A DNA stretch of 37,452 bases from JBEIHX01 sp040381075 (GTDB taxonomy: Bacteria; Pseudomonadota; Alphaproteobacteria; Caulobacterales; Aquidulcibacteraceae). The stretch spans positions 1 to 37,452 of the forward strand of contig JBEIHX010000033.1 in NCBI GenBank assembly GCA_040381075.1, written 5' to 3'. Both the position numbers and the translations under genes were made by a program. Position 1 is the first letter of the stretch. Every line of letters begins with the position of its first letter. This document shows positions 25,282 through 33,340 of the stretch, one piece after another. Below the pieces are notes generated by a model. It searched no databases. It was not told the DNA's origin and saw only the letters and a list, made by a program, of their open reading frames with translations.

Positions 25282-25393
25282 GCCTGTCATACGGACGGGC
25301 GCGCAAGCTGGCTCAGCGCAAGGCCATGAACTTCTGCAGCGCAGCGCCAGCCAGGCGGTGGGCCCGGGCCGGGGCAAGGCGACGGGCCGAAGG

Positions 25394-26353
25394 TCAGACC
25401 CGTGCGCGCCGGTTGGCCGAAGCCTGTGCGCCGGCGGTCTTGCGCTGCAGCCAGTCACGGGTCTGCCCCGCCTGCTCCAGAAGCCACTTGCGGAAGGCGC
25501 GCAGCTGGGGGCGCGGGTGGGCGTCCTCGCGAAAGCGCGCCTGGAAGGCGTGCGATGTCGACGCGCCCGCCCGCAGTCCGAAGGGCAAACGCAAGGACTT
25601 GTCGTCAATCCGCTCTTGGACCAGGGCGATCCCGCAGATCATAAAACCCGCATGGCTGAGCACCGCATCAATGCCCGGAGCGATGCGCTGAAAGCGGATG
25701 CCGCGGGTGGGGGCGTTGCGCGTGTGCCGGTGTGCGGCCACCCAGCTTGGCCAGTTCAGCGCACTCGGGTCGTTGCGATAGAAATCCAGGTGCATGAGGG
25801 GAAATCCCTCGAGCCGGCGGCGCGCCGGCAGGCGCGCTACCCGGGCCACAGTATCCTGCGAACCGATCGGGGCGAGGTAGTCATGAAACAGCAGATGGCC
25901 TGACTTCGCCGCCACGGGCCCGAAGCTGACTTCGCAATCGATGCGTCCAAGTCTGTGCGGCGCATCGCCCTCGCCGTTGATGCAGAACCTCAGATTTGGG
26001 CGCTGCGCGCGATACGAAGCCAGGCGCGGTCCCAGCCACAGGTCGACGAAGTCCTGCGGCGCGGCGATATGGATTTCCTGCACACGTTGCAGTTCCAAGG
26101 CGTCGGCGACGCGATCCAGCGCCCGGAATGCAGCCGTGAGGTCGGGCATCGCCTGGCTCAGCTGGAGCGACGGACGCAAGCCCGAACGCCCACGCGCCAT
26201 CAGGTCCACGCCGAGGTAATCCTCGAGCGCCTTGATGCGCTGGCCTGCGGCAGCGGCCGTCACCCCGAGTTCGTCGGCGGCGGCGCGCAAGGACCCAAGG
26301 CGCATCGCCGCTTCAAGAGCCTGCAGGGACCGGAGATGATGGAGAGCGGTCAT
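25394..26353 (-). CDS. LysR-family transcriptional regulator
   Basis: A 319-residue regulator. The N-terminal winged helix occupies residues about 5-62 (LQALEAAMRLGSLRAAADELGVTA, RIKALEDYLGVDLMAR), resembling the GcvA/AmpR branch. The effector domain spans about 90-300, including IHIAAPQDFVDLWLGPRLA and HLLFHDYLAPIGSQ. It is divergent from the DUF4242 gene with 102 bp between starts, a usual LysR arrangement. Two palindromes in that gap are likely operators. The inducer is not predictable. Confidence 0.9.
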   Translation of the reverse strand: MTALHHLRSLQALEAAMRLGSLRAAADELGVTAAAAGQRIKALEDYLGVDLMARGRSGLRPSLQLSQAMPDLTAAFRALDRVADALELQRVQEIHIAAPQDFVDLWLGPRLASYRAQRPNLRFCINGEGDAPHRLGRIDCEVSFGPVAAKSGHLLFHDYLAPIGSQDTVARVARLPARRRLEGFPLMHLDFYRNDPSALNWPSWVAAHRHTRNAPTRGIRFQRIAPGIDAVLSHAGFMICGIALVQERIDDKSLRLPFGLRAGASTSHAFQARFREDAHPRPQLRAFRKWLLEQAGQTRDWLQRKTAGAQASANRRARV

Positions 26354-26362
26354 GGCGTCAAG

Positions 26363-26379
26363 CTAAAGTAAAACTTTAG
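26363..26379. promoter_or_regulatory. Palindromic LysR-type operator candidate
   Basis: CTAAAG, TAAAA, CTTTAG is a perfect 6-bp inverted repeat with a 5-bp AT centre, just 10 bp upstream of the LysR start and 77 bp upstream of the DUF4242 start. Its AT content stands out. LysR proteins bind such interrupted dyads between divergent genes. Assignment to this regulator is inference. Confidence 0.6.
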
Positions 26380-26383
26380 TGCC

Positions 26384-26398
26384 GCAAAGAAGCTTTGC
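26384..26398. promoter_or_regulatory. Second palindrome next to the LysR operator candidate
   Basis: GCAAAG, AAG, CTTTGC is a perfect 6-bp inverted repeat centred about 20 bp (two helical turns) from the first palindrome and sharing its AAAG/CTTT core. The pair fits the recognition-site plus activation-site layout of LysR tetramers. Confidence 0.5.
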
Positions 26399-26455
26399 CT
26401 TGAGGCCAGCGCATCCCTCGCCATGATGGGGTCATCCACAGCGAGGAGACAGGTG

Positions 26456-26731
26456 ATGAAGCGGTTCTTGATAGAGCGGGAGATCCCAGGCGTAGGCGGC
26501 ATGTCTGCGGTGGAATTGTGCGGCGCAGCGCGCGCCTCGAATCAGGCGATCGGCAAGATCGGATCCGGCATCCAGTGGCAGCATTCCTATGTTGCGGGCG
26601 AACGCACCTTCTGCATCTATCTTGCAGAAAACGAAGACCTGATCCGCCAGCATGCCGATCTGAGCGGCATTCCGGTTTCGCGCATTGTTGAGATCCCCCA
26701 AATCATCGATCCGCTGACGGCCAACAACTGA
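26456..26731 (+). CDS. DUF4242 family small protein
   Basis: A 91-residue protein of the DUF4242 family. Typical wording is MKRFLIEREIPGVG at the N-terminus, IQWQHSYVAGERTFCIYLAENEDLIRQ split across the centre, and HADLSGIP then IDPLTA at the end. Members are small ferredoxin-fold proteins, some reported to bind nickel; the family has no agreed function. The ATG at 26456 follows GAGGAG at somewhat long spacing, with AGG nearer. It is divergent from, and probably controlled by, the LysR regulator. Confidence 0.85.
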   Translation: MKRFLIEREIPGVGGMSAVELCGAARASNQAIGKIGSGIQWQHSYVAGERTFCIYLAENEDLIRQHADLSGIPVSRIVEIPQIIDPLTANN

Positions 26732-27077
26732 GCGCGTGTCCCGCGCAGACGGATCAGCGCAGCCGCTCGGTTGGGCTCATGCTCGACGAGGAGGGTCGCG
26801 TTGGATTGGCTTGTCCGGGACGAGGGATGGTGAAGAGCGGGCGCGTGCGCCAACGCGCCCGCCCTCATCGCCGACAGGAGTCTTATGGCGCCTGACTGCC
26901 GGACAGAGCGGCCATCTGGAGCGGCCAGACACTGAACGAGCCGCCGCCAGCGCCCCCATTGATCGCCTCTGCGGATCCTGCATTACGCCCCTGGGCAGCA
27001 GCAAAGCGCGGGTTGGCCAGCCCGAGCCGCCAGCCCGGACCGCAAATCTGCAGTGCGCTCGACCGGCGGGACCCCTG
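26732..27077. other. Convergent intergenic region with an open minus frame
   Basis: This 346-bp gap holds the hairpin above. Directly after the methyltransferase TGA, the same minus frame stays open for 64 codons to a TAA at 26883-26885. The second half is Gly/Ala/Ser-rich and plausible as protein (for example NAGSAEAINGGAGGGSFSV). It has no ATG near its beginning and no clear ribosome-binding site, so I do not call a gene. Confidence 0.3.
26837..26862. terminator. Perfect 10-bp GC hairpin between convergent genes
   Basis: GCGGGCGCGT, loop GCGCCA, ACGCGCCCGC is a perfect 10-bp stem about 105 bp after the DUF4242 stop and about 215 bp beyond the methyltransferase stop on the other strand. No T tract follows on either strand, so it may be a Rho-independent terminator of weak form or a transcript-stabilising hairpin. 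Confidence 0.5.
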
Positions 27078-28004
27078 TCATTGACCGAGCCGCTTCTGAC
27101 CGACAGCAACTATGTTGCCGACATTGATCCCGATCTGGATCCTGCCGATCCCGGTGCTGCGCGCAGCCGCCAGCATCATCCGCTTGACGTCGCCTGGGAT
27201 GGGGGCAAGACGCATCCAGTAAGACAGCGGATACACGTTCAGCAGGCTTTGCATTTCTGCGACATGAAAAGCGCCGTCATCCATCAGAGCGGCGAGGCTG
27301 TCGCGACAGAACAGCTGAAGATGCTCGATATCGATGATTGGCGAACGTTCGCCCAGAAGCCGGTTGATCGGCGCCTGGTAGTCGTGGGTAATCAATGCCA
27401 GCAACCCGTTTGGCCTCAGCAGCCTCTGGCATGCCCGGGTGAGCTCGCGCGGGTTTGAAACATGCTCAAGTGTCTGAAAACAGCAGATGAGGTCGAACGA
27501 GGCCGGCTCGTAATCTTCTTCCCGGAAAACGCCCTCAACGATGCAGTGGCGAATGATGGGATCAGCCGAAGCAATCGCTGCCGAAGAAGGCTCTATGCCC
27601 ATCACCTCAGCGAAGCCAAGCCGCTTCAGGCGGGTCAGAAAGGCGCCGTTGCCAGCCCCTATCTCAAGGGCTTTGCCGCGATGCGCCAATCGCGCGAGTG
27701 AGGATTTAAGGGCCGCCGCGTACGCGTCCGCTGCAAGGTTCGCCTCCTCGGCGCTGTCGTAGTCGGCTTCGTGATAGGCTTTGGCCAGCGCCTGCGACTT
27801 CGGCGCCTCCGGCGCGTAGACGGTCCGACAGCAATCACATCGCAGGAGGCGGAAGTTCATGAACTCCGGCTCTTTCCGAGACGAAAAGCTGAACGCGGTG
27901 ACACGCGACGCATCAATTGAGCTTTTCAGGAACTCAGCCGCCTTTTCTGGCGAAGCGCCGCATACGGGACAGCAGCGGTTCTCCAGCGTGTCAAGCACGT
28001 CCAC
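27078..28004 (-). CDS. Class I SAM methyltransferase with N-terminal zinc ribbon
   Basis: A 308-residue enzyme. A zinc-ribbon-like module is formed by Cys12-x2-Cys15 (CCPVCG) and Cys56-x2-Cys59 (RCDCCR). The Rossmann methyltransferase core follows, with SAM motif I ALEIGAGNGAF at about 112-122, the acidic residue in VMGIEPSS, and motif IV DLICCFQTLEHV. This combination is typical of sugar C- or N-methyltransferases in polysaccharide and nucleotide-sugar pathways. I chose the GTG at 28004 because GGAGG lies exactly 5 nt upstream; that start overlaps the end of the SDR-GT2 gene by 14 bp. An in-frame ATG at 28046 overlaps more and has no SD. It is the last gene of the four-gene operon and probably methylates the sugar made by it. 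Confidence 0.85.
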   Translation of the reverse strand: MDVLDTLENRCCPVCGASPEKAAEFLKSSIDASRVTAFSFSSRKEPEFMNFRLLRCDCCRTVYAPEAPKSQALAKAYHEADYDSAEEANLAADAYAAALKSSLARLAHRGKALEIGAGNGAFLTRLKRLGFAEVMGIEPSSAAIASADPIIRHCIVEGVFREEDYEPASFDLICCFQTLEHVSNPRELTRACQRLLRPNGLLALITHDYQAPINRLLGERSPIIDIEHLQLFCRDSLAALMDDGAFHVAEMQSLLNVYPLSYWMRLAPIPGDVKRMMLAAARSTGIGRIQIGINVGNIVAVGQKRLGQ

Positions 28005-29982
28005 CAAAGCCTCCTTCGTCCGGGAGCAATTCGCTAAGCTCGCCATTCGTGATCAGGGCGGCGCGGATCAGCCGTGGACGCCCTTTCACTTCTTCCATGA
28101 TCTTCGCAACGTACTCGCCAACGATTCCCACGGCGAACAGATTAAGGGCCCCAAAAAACAGAATGAGCAGCAGAATGGTCGTCGCGCCGGGCGGGACCTG
28201 GGATGGAGCAAGTAATCGAATAAGCAGAAACGCGAAACCCAGCATCACCGACAGGGCCAGAAGCGCCACGCCAGACGCCGTTAACATGGTGAGCGGCGTG
28301 TTGCTGAACGAGAAGATTCCCCGCTTCGCCCATTCGATGTTTTTCAAAAGGTTGTTCGTGCTGCGCCCGAACATCCGCTCAGGGCGAACGTAGTCCACCC
28401 CGACCTGGCGAAATCCGACGAATGCGCGCAAGCCACGGACAAACAGATCCCTCTCGGGACATTTGAGGAGCCATCCCACCACGCGCTTGTCCATGAGCGA
28501 AAAGTCGCCAGCGTCCTTCGGGATTGGAACGTAGCTGAACGCAGCGAAGATGCGATAGAAGGCTTTGTACATCGCCCCCCAAAGGCGTGGCATTTCGCGC
28601 TTCACCCGCCGACCGTAGACGACGTCGTTTCCAAGAATCCACTGCCTGTAAAAGTCTTCAATCAACTCGGGCGGGTCTTGAAGGTCACCGTCAAGAAGGA
28701 CGCAGGCATCCTTGGTCGCCATCTCCATCCCGCTCCGAAAGGCCATTTGCGAACCAAAATTGCGTGAGTGACTGATCCCCAGGACGTTTGGATCTGTTGC
28801 TGAAATCCGCTTGATCACTCCCGCGCAGTCGTCTGGACTTCCGTCATTGACGAAGATGATCTGATAATCCACCCCGATTTTGCGAAATGTCGCAACCAGA
28901 CGGTCGTACATGATCGGAATAGCCTGTTCATCCTTGTAACAGGCCACGACCGCAGTGATTCCGCGTCGTTCCGGCCGACGGGTCTTCTTGGTCAGACCAT
29001 CCAATCCATTCGGGCCGAGCGATGAAATCCATTGCGCTGTGCGGCGCAATCCCTCATCAAGCGGCATTGTCGCGCGCCAGCCGAGCATGGTCTGCGCTCT
29101 GTGCGGGTTGGAGTACCACTCCGTCACGTCCCATGCGCGTGCGGCCATTGATCCAAACGTCGCCGGCGTCGATATTCCGAACACGCCTTGGGAAATCCGG
29201 GCAAGATCGACCATGGTCGTCTTGACGCCGGAACCAATGTTGATTGACTCGCCGTACATCTCCGGGTTCATCCGCGCGGCCGCGCGGAAGAAAGCCTCGC
29301 AGACGTCATCCACATAAACAAAATCCCTGGAGATATCCGGCGAGACATAGGGCGGATGTCGTTGGGACAGGCCTGCGCTCACCAGTGTTGGAATGAGACG
29401 CGATGCATCCTCAAGGGGGCCGTAGACGGAGTATAGACGCAGGTTGACGATCGGCACGCCAAGGCATTTTCCCGCATAGGCGACGTATTCAGCTGCAGCT
29501 GCCTTGGAGACGGCATAGTGGCTGTTTGGCAGCCGCGCCGCCGTTTCCGGCGGCCCCGCACTGTTCAGTCCATACTCAGAGGAACTCCCGGCGTGGACAT
29601 AGGCCTCGAGCGGTCCGCTGGAAAATGCCTCGACCAGCTGAACAAATGACAGGAAATTTGTCCGGTAGATCAAATCATGATCGACCTCGAAGGAATATGC
29701 GCCGTAGGCGGTACAATCGAGAATTGTCGCAGGCCTCACGGAGGTCGCGAGCGCACGGACTTCGGCGAGGTTGTTGATGTCGACCTCGATCAGGTTTTCA
29801 GAGTCAACATCCGCCAGACGCCAGGCGGGCAGTCGGCGCACCACGGCGCGAACATCGCTGCGCTTCTTCAGAAGACGCTGGACAAGATTGGCGCCGACGA
29901 AGCCCGCCGCCCCAAGGACCAGGATGGGCCCCTTCAGGGATAAGGCCCAGTCGATCGTGTCCCCCGGCGCATCCGCTGTCAT
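27991..29982 (-). CDS. Fusion of SDR nucleotide-sugar epimerase/dehydratase and GT2 glycosyltransferase
   Basis: A 663-residue two-enzyme fusion. Residues about 15-320 are an extended SDR. The NAD(P)-binding motif is LGAAGFVGANL, with HAGSSSEYG supplying the active-site serine and YAVSK holding Tyr156 and Lys160. Residues about 340-560 are a GT2 domain of the DPM1/GtrB/ArnC type: VVACYKDEQ, NDGSPDD, then LLDGDLQDPPELIEDF with the metal-binding DxD. Two C-terminal membrane helices (about 562-588 and 602-626) match polyprenyl-phosphate glycosyltransferases. It would make a sugar and load it on undecaprenyl phosphate. The ATG at 29982 overlaps the stop of the transketolase gene (ATGA); an in-frame GTG at 29988 is less likely. 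Fusion of these two activities is uncommon. Confidence 0.87.
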   Translation of the reverse strand: MTADAPGDTIDWALSLKGPILVLGAAGFVGANLVQRLLKKRSDVRAVVRRLPAWRLADVDSENLIEVDINNLAEVRALATSVRPATILDCTAYGAYSFEVDHDLIYRTNFLSFVQLVEAFSSGPLEAYVHAGSSSEYGLNSAGPPETAARLPNSHYAVSKAAAAEYVAYAGKCLGVPIVNLRLYSVYGPLEDASRLIPTLVSAGLSQRHPPYVSPDISRDFVYVDDVCEAFFRAAARMNPEMYGESINIGSGVKTTMVDLARISQGVFGISTPATFGSMAARAWDVTEWYSNPHRAQTMLGWRATMPLDEGLRRTAQWISSLGPNGLDGLTKKTRRPERRGITAVVACYKDEQAIPIMYDRLVATFRKIGVDYQIIFVNDGSPDDCAGVIKRISATDPNVLGISHSRNFGSQMAFRSGMEMATKDACVLLDGDLQDPPELIEDFYRQWILGNDVVYGRRVKREMPRLWGAMYKAFYRIFAAFSYVPIPKDAGDFSLMDKRVVGWLLKCPERDLFVRGLRAFVGFRQVGVDYVRPERMFGRSTNNLLKNIEWAKRGIFSFSNTPLTMLTASGVALLALSVMLGFAFLLIRLLAPSQVPPGATTILLLILFFGALNLFAVGIVGEYVAKIMEEVKGRPRLIRAALITNGELSELLPDEGGFGGRA

Positions 29983-30884
29983 CTGCACGCCACTTCACGA
30001 TAGGCGTCTGCGAGGGCGCGTGGACCAATGCCGCTGTGTTCCCTCAAAAACGCCTGGGATCCCGTAGTTTTGTGGAGGTATCCAAAGGCTGAAACGACCC
30101 GGAACCGCTCCATGCTGATCTGCTCACCGAGCAGCCACATGGCCATCATGGAGCCAACGCCGCCATGGGCGACGTGCTCCTCATAGACGCACAGTCGTTT
30201 GCGCGCCGTAATCTCTTCAACCAGCGGGGGCGGGGGCGGGCGGCGTGTGATCGGACCCTCAGTCAGCACCCATAGGCTGGCGTCTGTGTCGGCCAGAGCC
30301 GCCATCGCCACACCCGCGAGCGGACCAACTGCAAGGACGATGGCCCCATCTCCGTGCAGAAGCCTTCTCCACGGGGCATAATCGGGAGAATTTTCGGTTT
30401 TCGGCAACTCACAACGCCCAAGGCGGACGTAACACGGCGATTTAGAATCGCCAGCGCGGTCAATGACCGCGTCGACATCATCTGCGAAGGAGGGACTATA
30501 GACCTCCATACCGGGCAGCGTGAGGAGGACGCCGTAATCTTCAAGGGCGTGATGCGTCGGGCCCATGACGCCGTAGCCATAGCCGCCGCCGTTGCCAAGC
30601 AGCCGCATGGATGTCCTGTGCAGGCACACGTCGTTGCGGATCTGTTCAAACGGCCGCGCATAGCAGAAGGGCGCTATGGAATAGGCCCAGACTTCAAAGC
30701 CCTCGCTGGCCAGCGCCGCGCCCACAGAAATCATGTTCTGTTCCGCAACGCCGCAATTGATGAAGCGGTCACCCATTGCCGCCTGTAGAGGCTCGAGGGC
30801 GCCAAAGCCAAGATCTCCCGTCAGGAAGACCATGTTCTCGCGCACGCTGCGACGGACAAGCGCTGCACACAACTCATCCCTCAT
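29979..30884 (-). CDS. Transketolase, C-terminal (pyrimidine-binding) subunit
   Basis: A 301-residue protein with the Pyr and C-terminal domains of a transketolase. FINCGVAEQNMISVGAALASEG carries the catalytic Glu that activates the thiamine diphosphate pyrimidine ring. AYSIAPFCYARPFEQIRND follows, as in split archaeal/bacterial transketolases. Residues about 180-300 are the C-terminal domain. It pairs with the upstream N-terminal subunit, whose stop overlaps its ATG. In this setting the enzyme probably adds a two-carbon ketol unit to a sugar precursor rather than serving the pentose phosphate pathway. Confidence 0.9.
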   Translation of the reverse strand: MRDELCAALVRRSVRENMVFLTGDLGFGALEPLQAAMGDRFINCGVAEQNMISVGAALASEGFEVWAYSIAPFCYARPFEQIRNDVCLHRTSMRLLGNGGGYGYGVMGPTHHALEDYGVLLTLPGMEVYSPSFADDVDAVIDRAGDSKSPCYVRLGRCELPKTENSPDYAPWRRLLHGDGAIVLAVGPLAGVAMAALADTDASLWVLTEGPITRRPPPPPLVEEITARKRLCVYEEHVAHGGVGSMMAMWLLGEQISMERFRVVSAFGYLHKTTGSQAFLREHSGIGPRALADAYREVACR

Positions 30885-31657
30885 GCTGCGGACTCCAAGG
30901 CGTCAATCGCCGCCATGTACTGCTCGTCCGTAAGCGGCAGATAGTGAGACTTCATCTGGTTTTCGAAGTCGGGGACGCCCCGGCCCTTGATCGTGTCAAG
31001 GACAACCACAAGGGGTTTGTTTGGGTGGGCGCTGATGGCTTTCGTCATGGCGGCGACATCATGCCCGTCGCAGCGGCGGATCTCGACGTCGAACCCGGAT
31101 ATCCGATCGTAGAGCGGGTCCATTGAGGCGACGTCGCCCGTGGCGCCGAAACCTTGAAGCCTGTTGTGGTCGACCAGAACGGTCAGATTGTTCAGCTTGT
31201 GGTGCGCAGCAAAGATGAGTGCTTCGAACGTCGATCCCTCCTGCCATTCTCCGTCGGAGGTGAGGCAGTAGACGCGCCTGTCCTGGTTGCGCAGCCGCGC
31301 GGCGAGCGCTAAACCCGAAGCAAGAGAGAGACCATGGCCGAGGCTGCCGGTTCCAAACGGAATATCCGGGATGACGCCAGGCGAAGGATGGCCTGCCAGA
31401 CGCGTCCCGTTGGCATGAAATGTCCGCAGCTCATCCTCGGAAATCGCGCCGCGCATCGACAGCGTCACATAAAGCGCGCCTGCGGAATGTCCTTTTGACA
31501 GGATAAACCGATCCTGTGGCCGCATGAGGTCAAGATGGATCACCAGCAATGTTTCGAGGCAGGACAGATTGCCGCCCAGGTGACCGACCCTGCTTTCGTA
31601 ATGCATGCGCAGCAAACGCCGCTTTGCTTCAATGATGTCTGAATTCTTAACGGTCAT
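30881..31657 (-). CDS. Transketolase, N-terminal (diphosphate-binding) subunit
   Basis: A 258-residue protein corresponding to the PP domain of transketolase. The thiamine diphosphate/metal motif starts SDGEWQEGS at about residue 134 (Ser replaces the usual first Gly) and ends with Asn156-Asn157 about 20 residues later. Substrate-channel histidines lie in SKGHSAGALYV and GTGSLGHGLSLASG. GAGG lies 7 nt before the ATG. It is the first gene of the operon. Together with the next gene it makes a complete two-chain transketolase. Confidence 0.9.
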   Translation of the reverse strand: MTVKNSDIIEAKRRLLRMHYESRVGHLGGNLSCLETLLVIHLDLMRPQDRFILSKGHSAGALYVTLSMRGAISEDELRTFHANGTRLAGHPSPGVIPDIPFGTGSLGHGLSLASGLALAARLRNQDRRVYCLTSDGEWQEGSTFEALIFAAHHKLNNLTVLVDHNRLQGFGATGDVASMDPLYDRISGFDVEIRRCDGHDVAAMTKAISAHPNKPLVVVLDTIKGRGVPDFENQMKSHYLPLTDEQYMAAIDALESAA

Positions 31658-32164
31658 CTGAACGCCTCAAGCATTCATAGCCACGCATGCTTAAAAATGG
31701 ACGAACGCGCGCCGGCTCGGTGTCGAACGTGCGCGCCTTGTGACCAGCCGGAAAGCGACGTGCGCAAGCGCGTTGGCCTTTGAGGCAGGAGCGCCTGCAG
31801 CATGGTGAGCGGCGAAGGACCGATGCGCGCTTCGCGCCGGGCGGGGAGACGGTGCATGATGCAATGGGGTGATCTCAGGGCGTGCGCGCGTGGGGAAGGC
31901 GTCGCACCAGCGTCGGGTGAAATGCGGACGCGATACGGGCGGCGTTCTGACTGTGCGGGACGGGACTGGCCTTGACCCGGAAGGCTTCTGATTCCACACG
32001 GGTGAGGAGTTCTCTGCGGCGGCGACGAGCACAACGTTGGGCGGCCGTCCGGCTGGAAGTCGGCCGGGGGCCCACGTCGACACCGGCTATCGCGCCGCCT
32101 GCCGCGCAGCATCGCCGCGCCGAGCGAGTGCAGGAGTGTTTCACGGCATGACGTGGTTCTGAAC
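31658..32164. other. Divergent intergenic region, no gene
   Basis: About 500 bp between the transketolase operon and gtrA. Frames here are short and arginine/proline rich. A modest AT-rich patch at 31665-31700 probably holds the operon promoter, but I find no consensus pair. A four-codon frame (ATG ACG TGG TTC TGA, 32148-32162) preceded by AGGAG sits 2 bp before the gtrA ATG. Confidence 0.4.
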
Positions 32165-32533
32165 ATGACTGAGCGCATCCCACAGTTCGTCCGGTTCGTC
32201 GCGATTGGGCTTCTCAACACCGTCTTCGGTTATCTGATGTTCGTTTTGGGTCTTTGGATCGGGCTCAACTACGTCGTCGCCAATCTCGTCGCGCTCTTGC
32301 TGGGAACCTTTTTCAGCTTCCTCACCCAAGGCCGCTTTGTCTTTGAGCGCCTTGATGCACGTCGGTTCCCCCGGTACCTTGTCGTATGGTGTGTGCTGTG
32401 GGTGTTGAATACCGGGCTGATCGGTTGGTTCATGCCATTTCTTGATCAGAACGCCTACGTCGCGGGAGCAGCGGCGCTGGCCATGACTGTGCCGCTATCA
32501 TTTCTCGCACAGCGGCGTTGGGTGTTCCGCTAG
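32165..32533 (+). CDS. GtrA-family small membrane protein
   Basis: A 122-residue protein with four membrane helices. Family-typical wording is FVRFVAIGLLNTVFGYLMF at the start, ANLVALLLGTFFSFL in the middle, and the C-terminal PLSFLAQRRWVFR. GtrA proteins are proposed to flip polyprenyl-phosphate-linked sugars made by GtrB-type GT2 enzymes. The divergent SDR-GT2 fusion contains such a GT2 domain, so the two probably cooperate. The start is at the ATG 32165; an in-frame GTG 12 nt upstream is possible. The usual gtrA-gtrB co-transcription is absent here. Confidence 0.9.
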   Translation: MTERIPQFVRFVAIGLLNTVFGYLMFVLGLWIGLNYVVANLVALLLGTFFSFLTQGRFVFERLDARRFPRYLVVWCVLWVLNTGLIGWFMPFLDQNAYVAGAAALAMTVPLSFLAQRRWVFR

Positions 32534-33004
32534 GAGCCCGTGCATGATTGGGGCTGGGATCTGGACGGGACTTGGCTGCTCTGACTAACGTTACGGATGA
32601 GCAAAGCCGATCGTTTGGGAGGTGGATCAAAGTTTTCCGTCGCCCAAGTCGGCGCAGGACTTTGTCCCGCCCGACGCCAGCGGGCTTGACCTACATGCAG
32701 ACGTCCAGGCGCGCATCGTGCGCATGCCCATGTTGCAGTGGAAGGCCAGGAATGTGCGGAATGGGTGGCGTCCATCCGGGTGGTGTAAATGCCTGACGGA
32801 GCGGTTCGGGCGCGCTGACGACCGTAAAGCACCACCCGCTCGCGGGTGAGGTTCGAGAGGGAAGTGGCGCCGCGCTCCTCGCGAAGGCGCCTGGACGTGA
32901 TCCTTCGAACGGCGAAGCGGCTTGCCGACTGGGTCCTTGTCCTCGATAAGCAGGACGATCAGGCTCGCGAATGTATCCTTGCGGTTCAGACCCTGGGGAC
33001 GGGT
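32534..33004. other. Region left of the IS, no gene recognised
   Basis: About 470 bp. Open frames exist on the minus strand reaching into the IS, but I do not recognise any of them, and none continues the EF-hand gene found on the other side. It may be debris from a rearrangement. Confidence 0.4.
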
Positions 33005-33079
33005 TGATCTTCTCTCCGGAAACTGGATCACGGGAGGTTAGAGTGTTCTGCTGAGATTTCCCTGGCTGGGAAGGAGCGG

Positions 33080-33340
33080 ATGACCCTGAAGGCGCCAGCA
33101 TTTTTGAACGCTCAGAAGGCGTTCATTTTGAAGCAGGGCGCAGACGGCGTGCCGATGGCGGAGATCTGCCGCGCTGGAATCAGTCAGGCGACGTACTTCA
33201 ATTGGAAGGAAAAGTACGACGGCTTGCTGCCGACGGAGATGAAGCGGCTGAAGCAGCTCGAGGACGAGAACGGGCGGCTCAGGAAGTTGGTGGCGGACCT
33301 GTCGCTGGACCGGGAGATGCTGCAGGACGTGATCCGCTGA
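33080..33340 (+). CDS. IS3-family transposase OrfA (helix-turn-helix subunit)
   Basis: An 86-residue OrfA with a helix-turn-helix (FILKQGADGVPMAEICRAGI, ATYFNWKEKY) and a leucine-zipper-like coiled coil (MKRLKQLEDENGRLRKLVADL). GGAAGGAG precedes the ATG. It ends VIR at a TGA. In relatives I recall, this position continues VIRRKL or similar: here CGC-TGA-AAG-CTT-TGA suggests that a CGA codon became TGA, shortening the protein by three residues. OrfA and OrfB normally join by -1 frameshifting; no A-rich slippery run is obvious at the overlap. Confidence 0.88.
   Translation: MTLKAPAFLNAQKAFILKQGADGVPMAEICRAGISQATYFNWKEKYDGLLPTEMKRLKQLEDENGRLRKLVADLSLDREMLQDVIR

Noticed and set aside
24106..25329. 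407-codon plus-strand frame opposite the photolyase-like gene
   Set aside because: Composition is arginine/glycine rich without motifs, while the minus strand shows unmistakable photolyase sequence.
29979..31657. Pyruvate dehydrogenase E1 or DXP synthase subunits
   Set aside because: Sequence motifs (SKGHSAGALYV, GTGSLGHGLS, AEQNMISVGAALA) are those of transketolase split into two chains.
32534..33004. C-terminal half of the EF-hand gene left of the IS
   Set aside because: None of the minus-strand frames entering from the IS shows DxDxDG loops or EF-hand helices.
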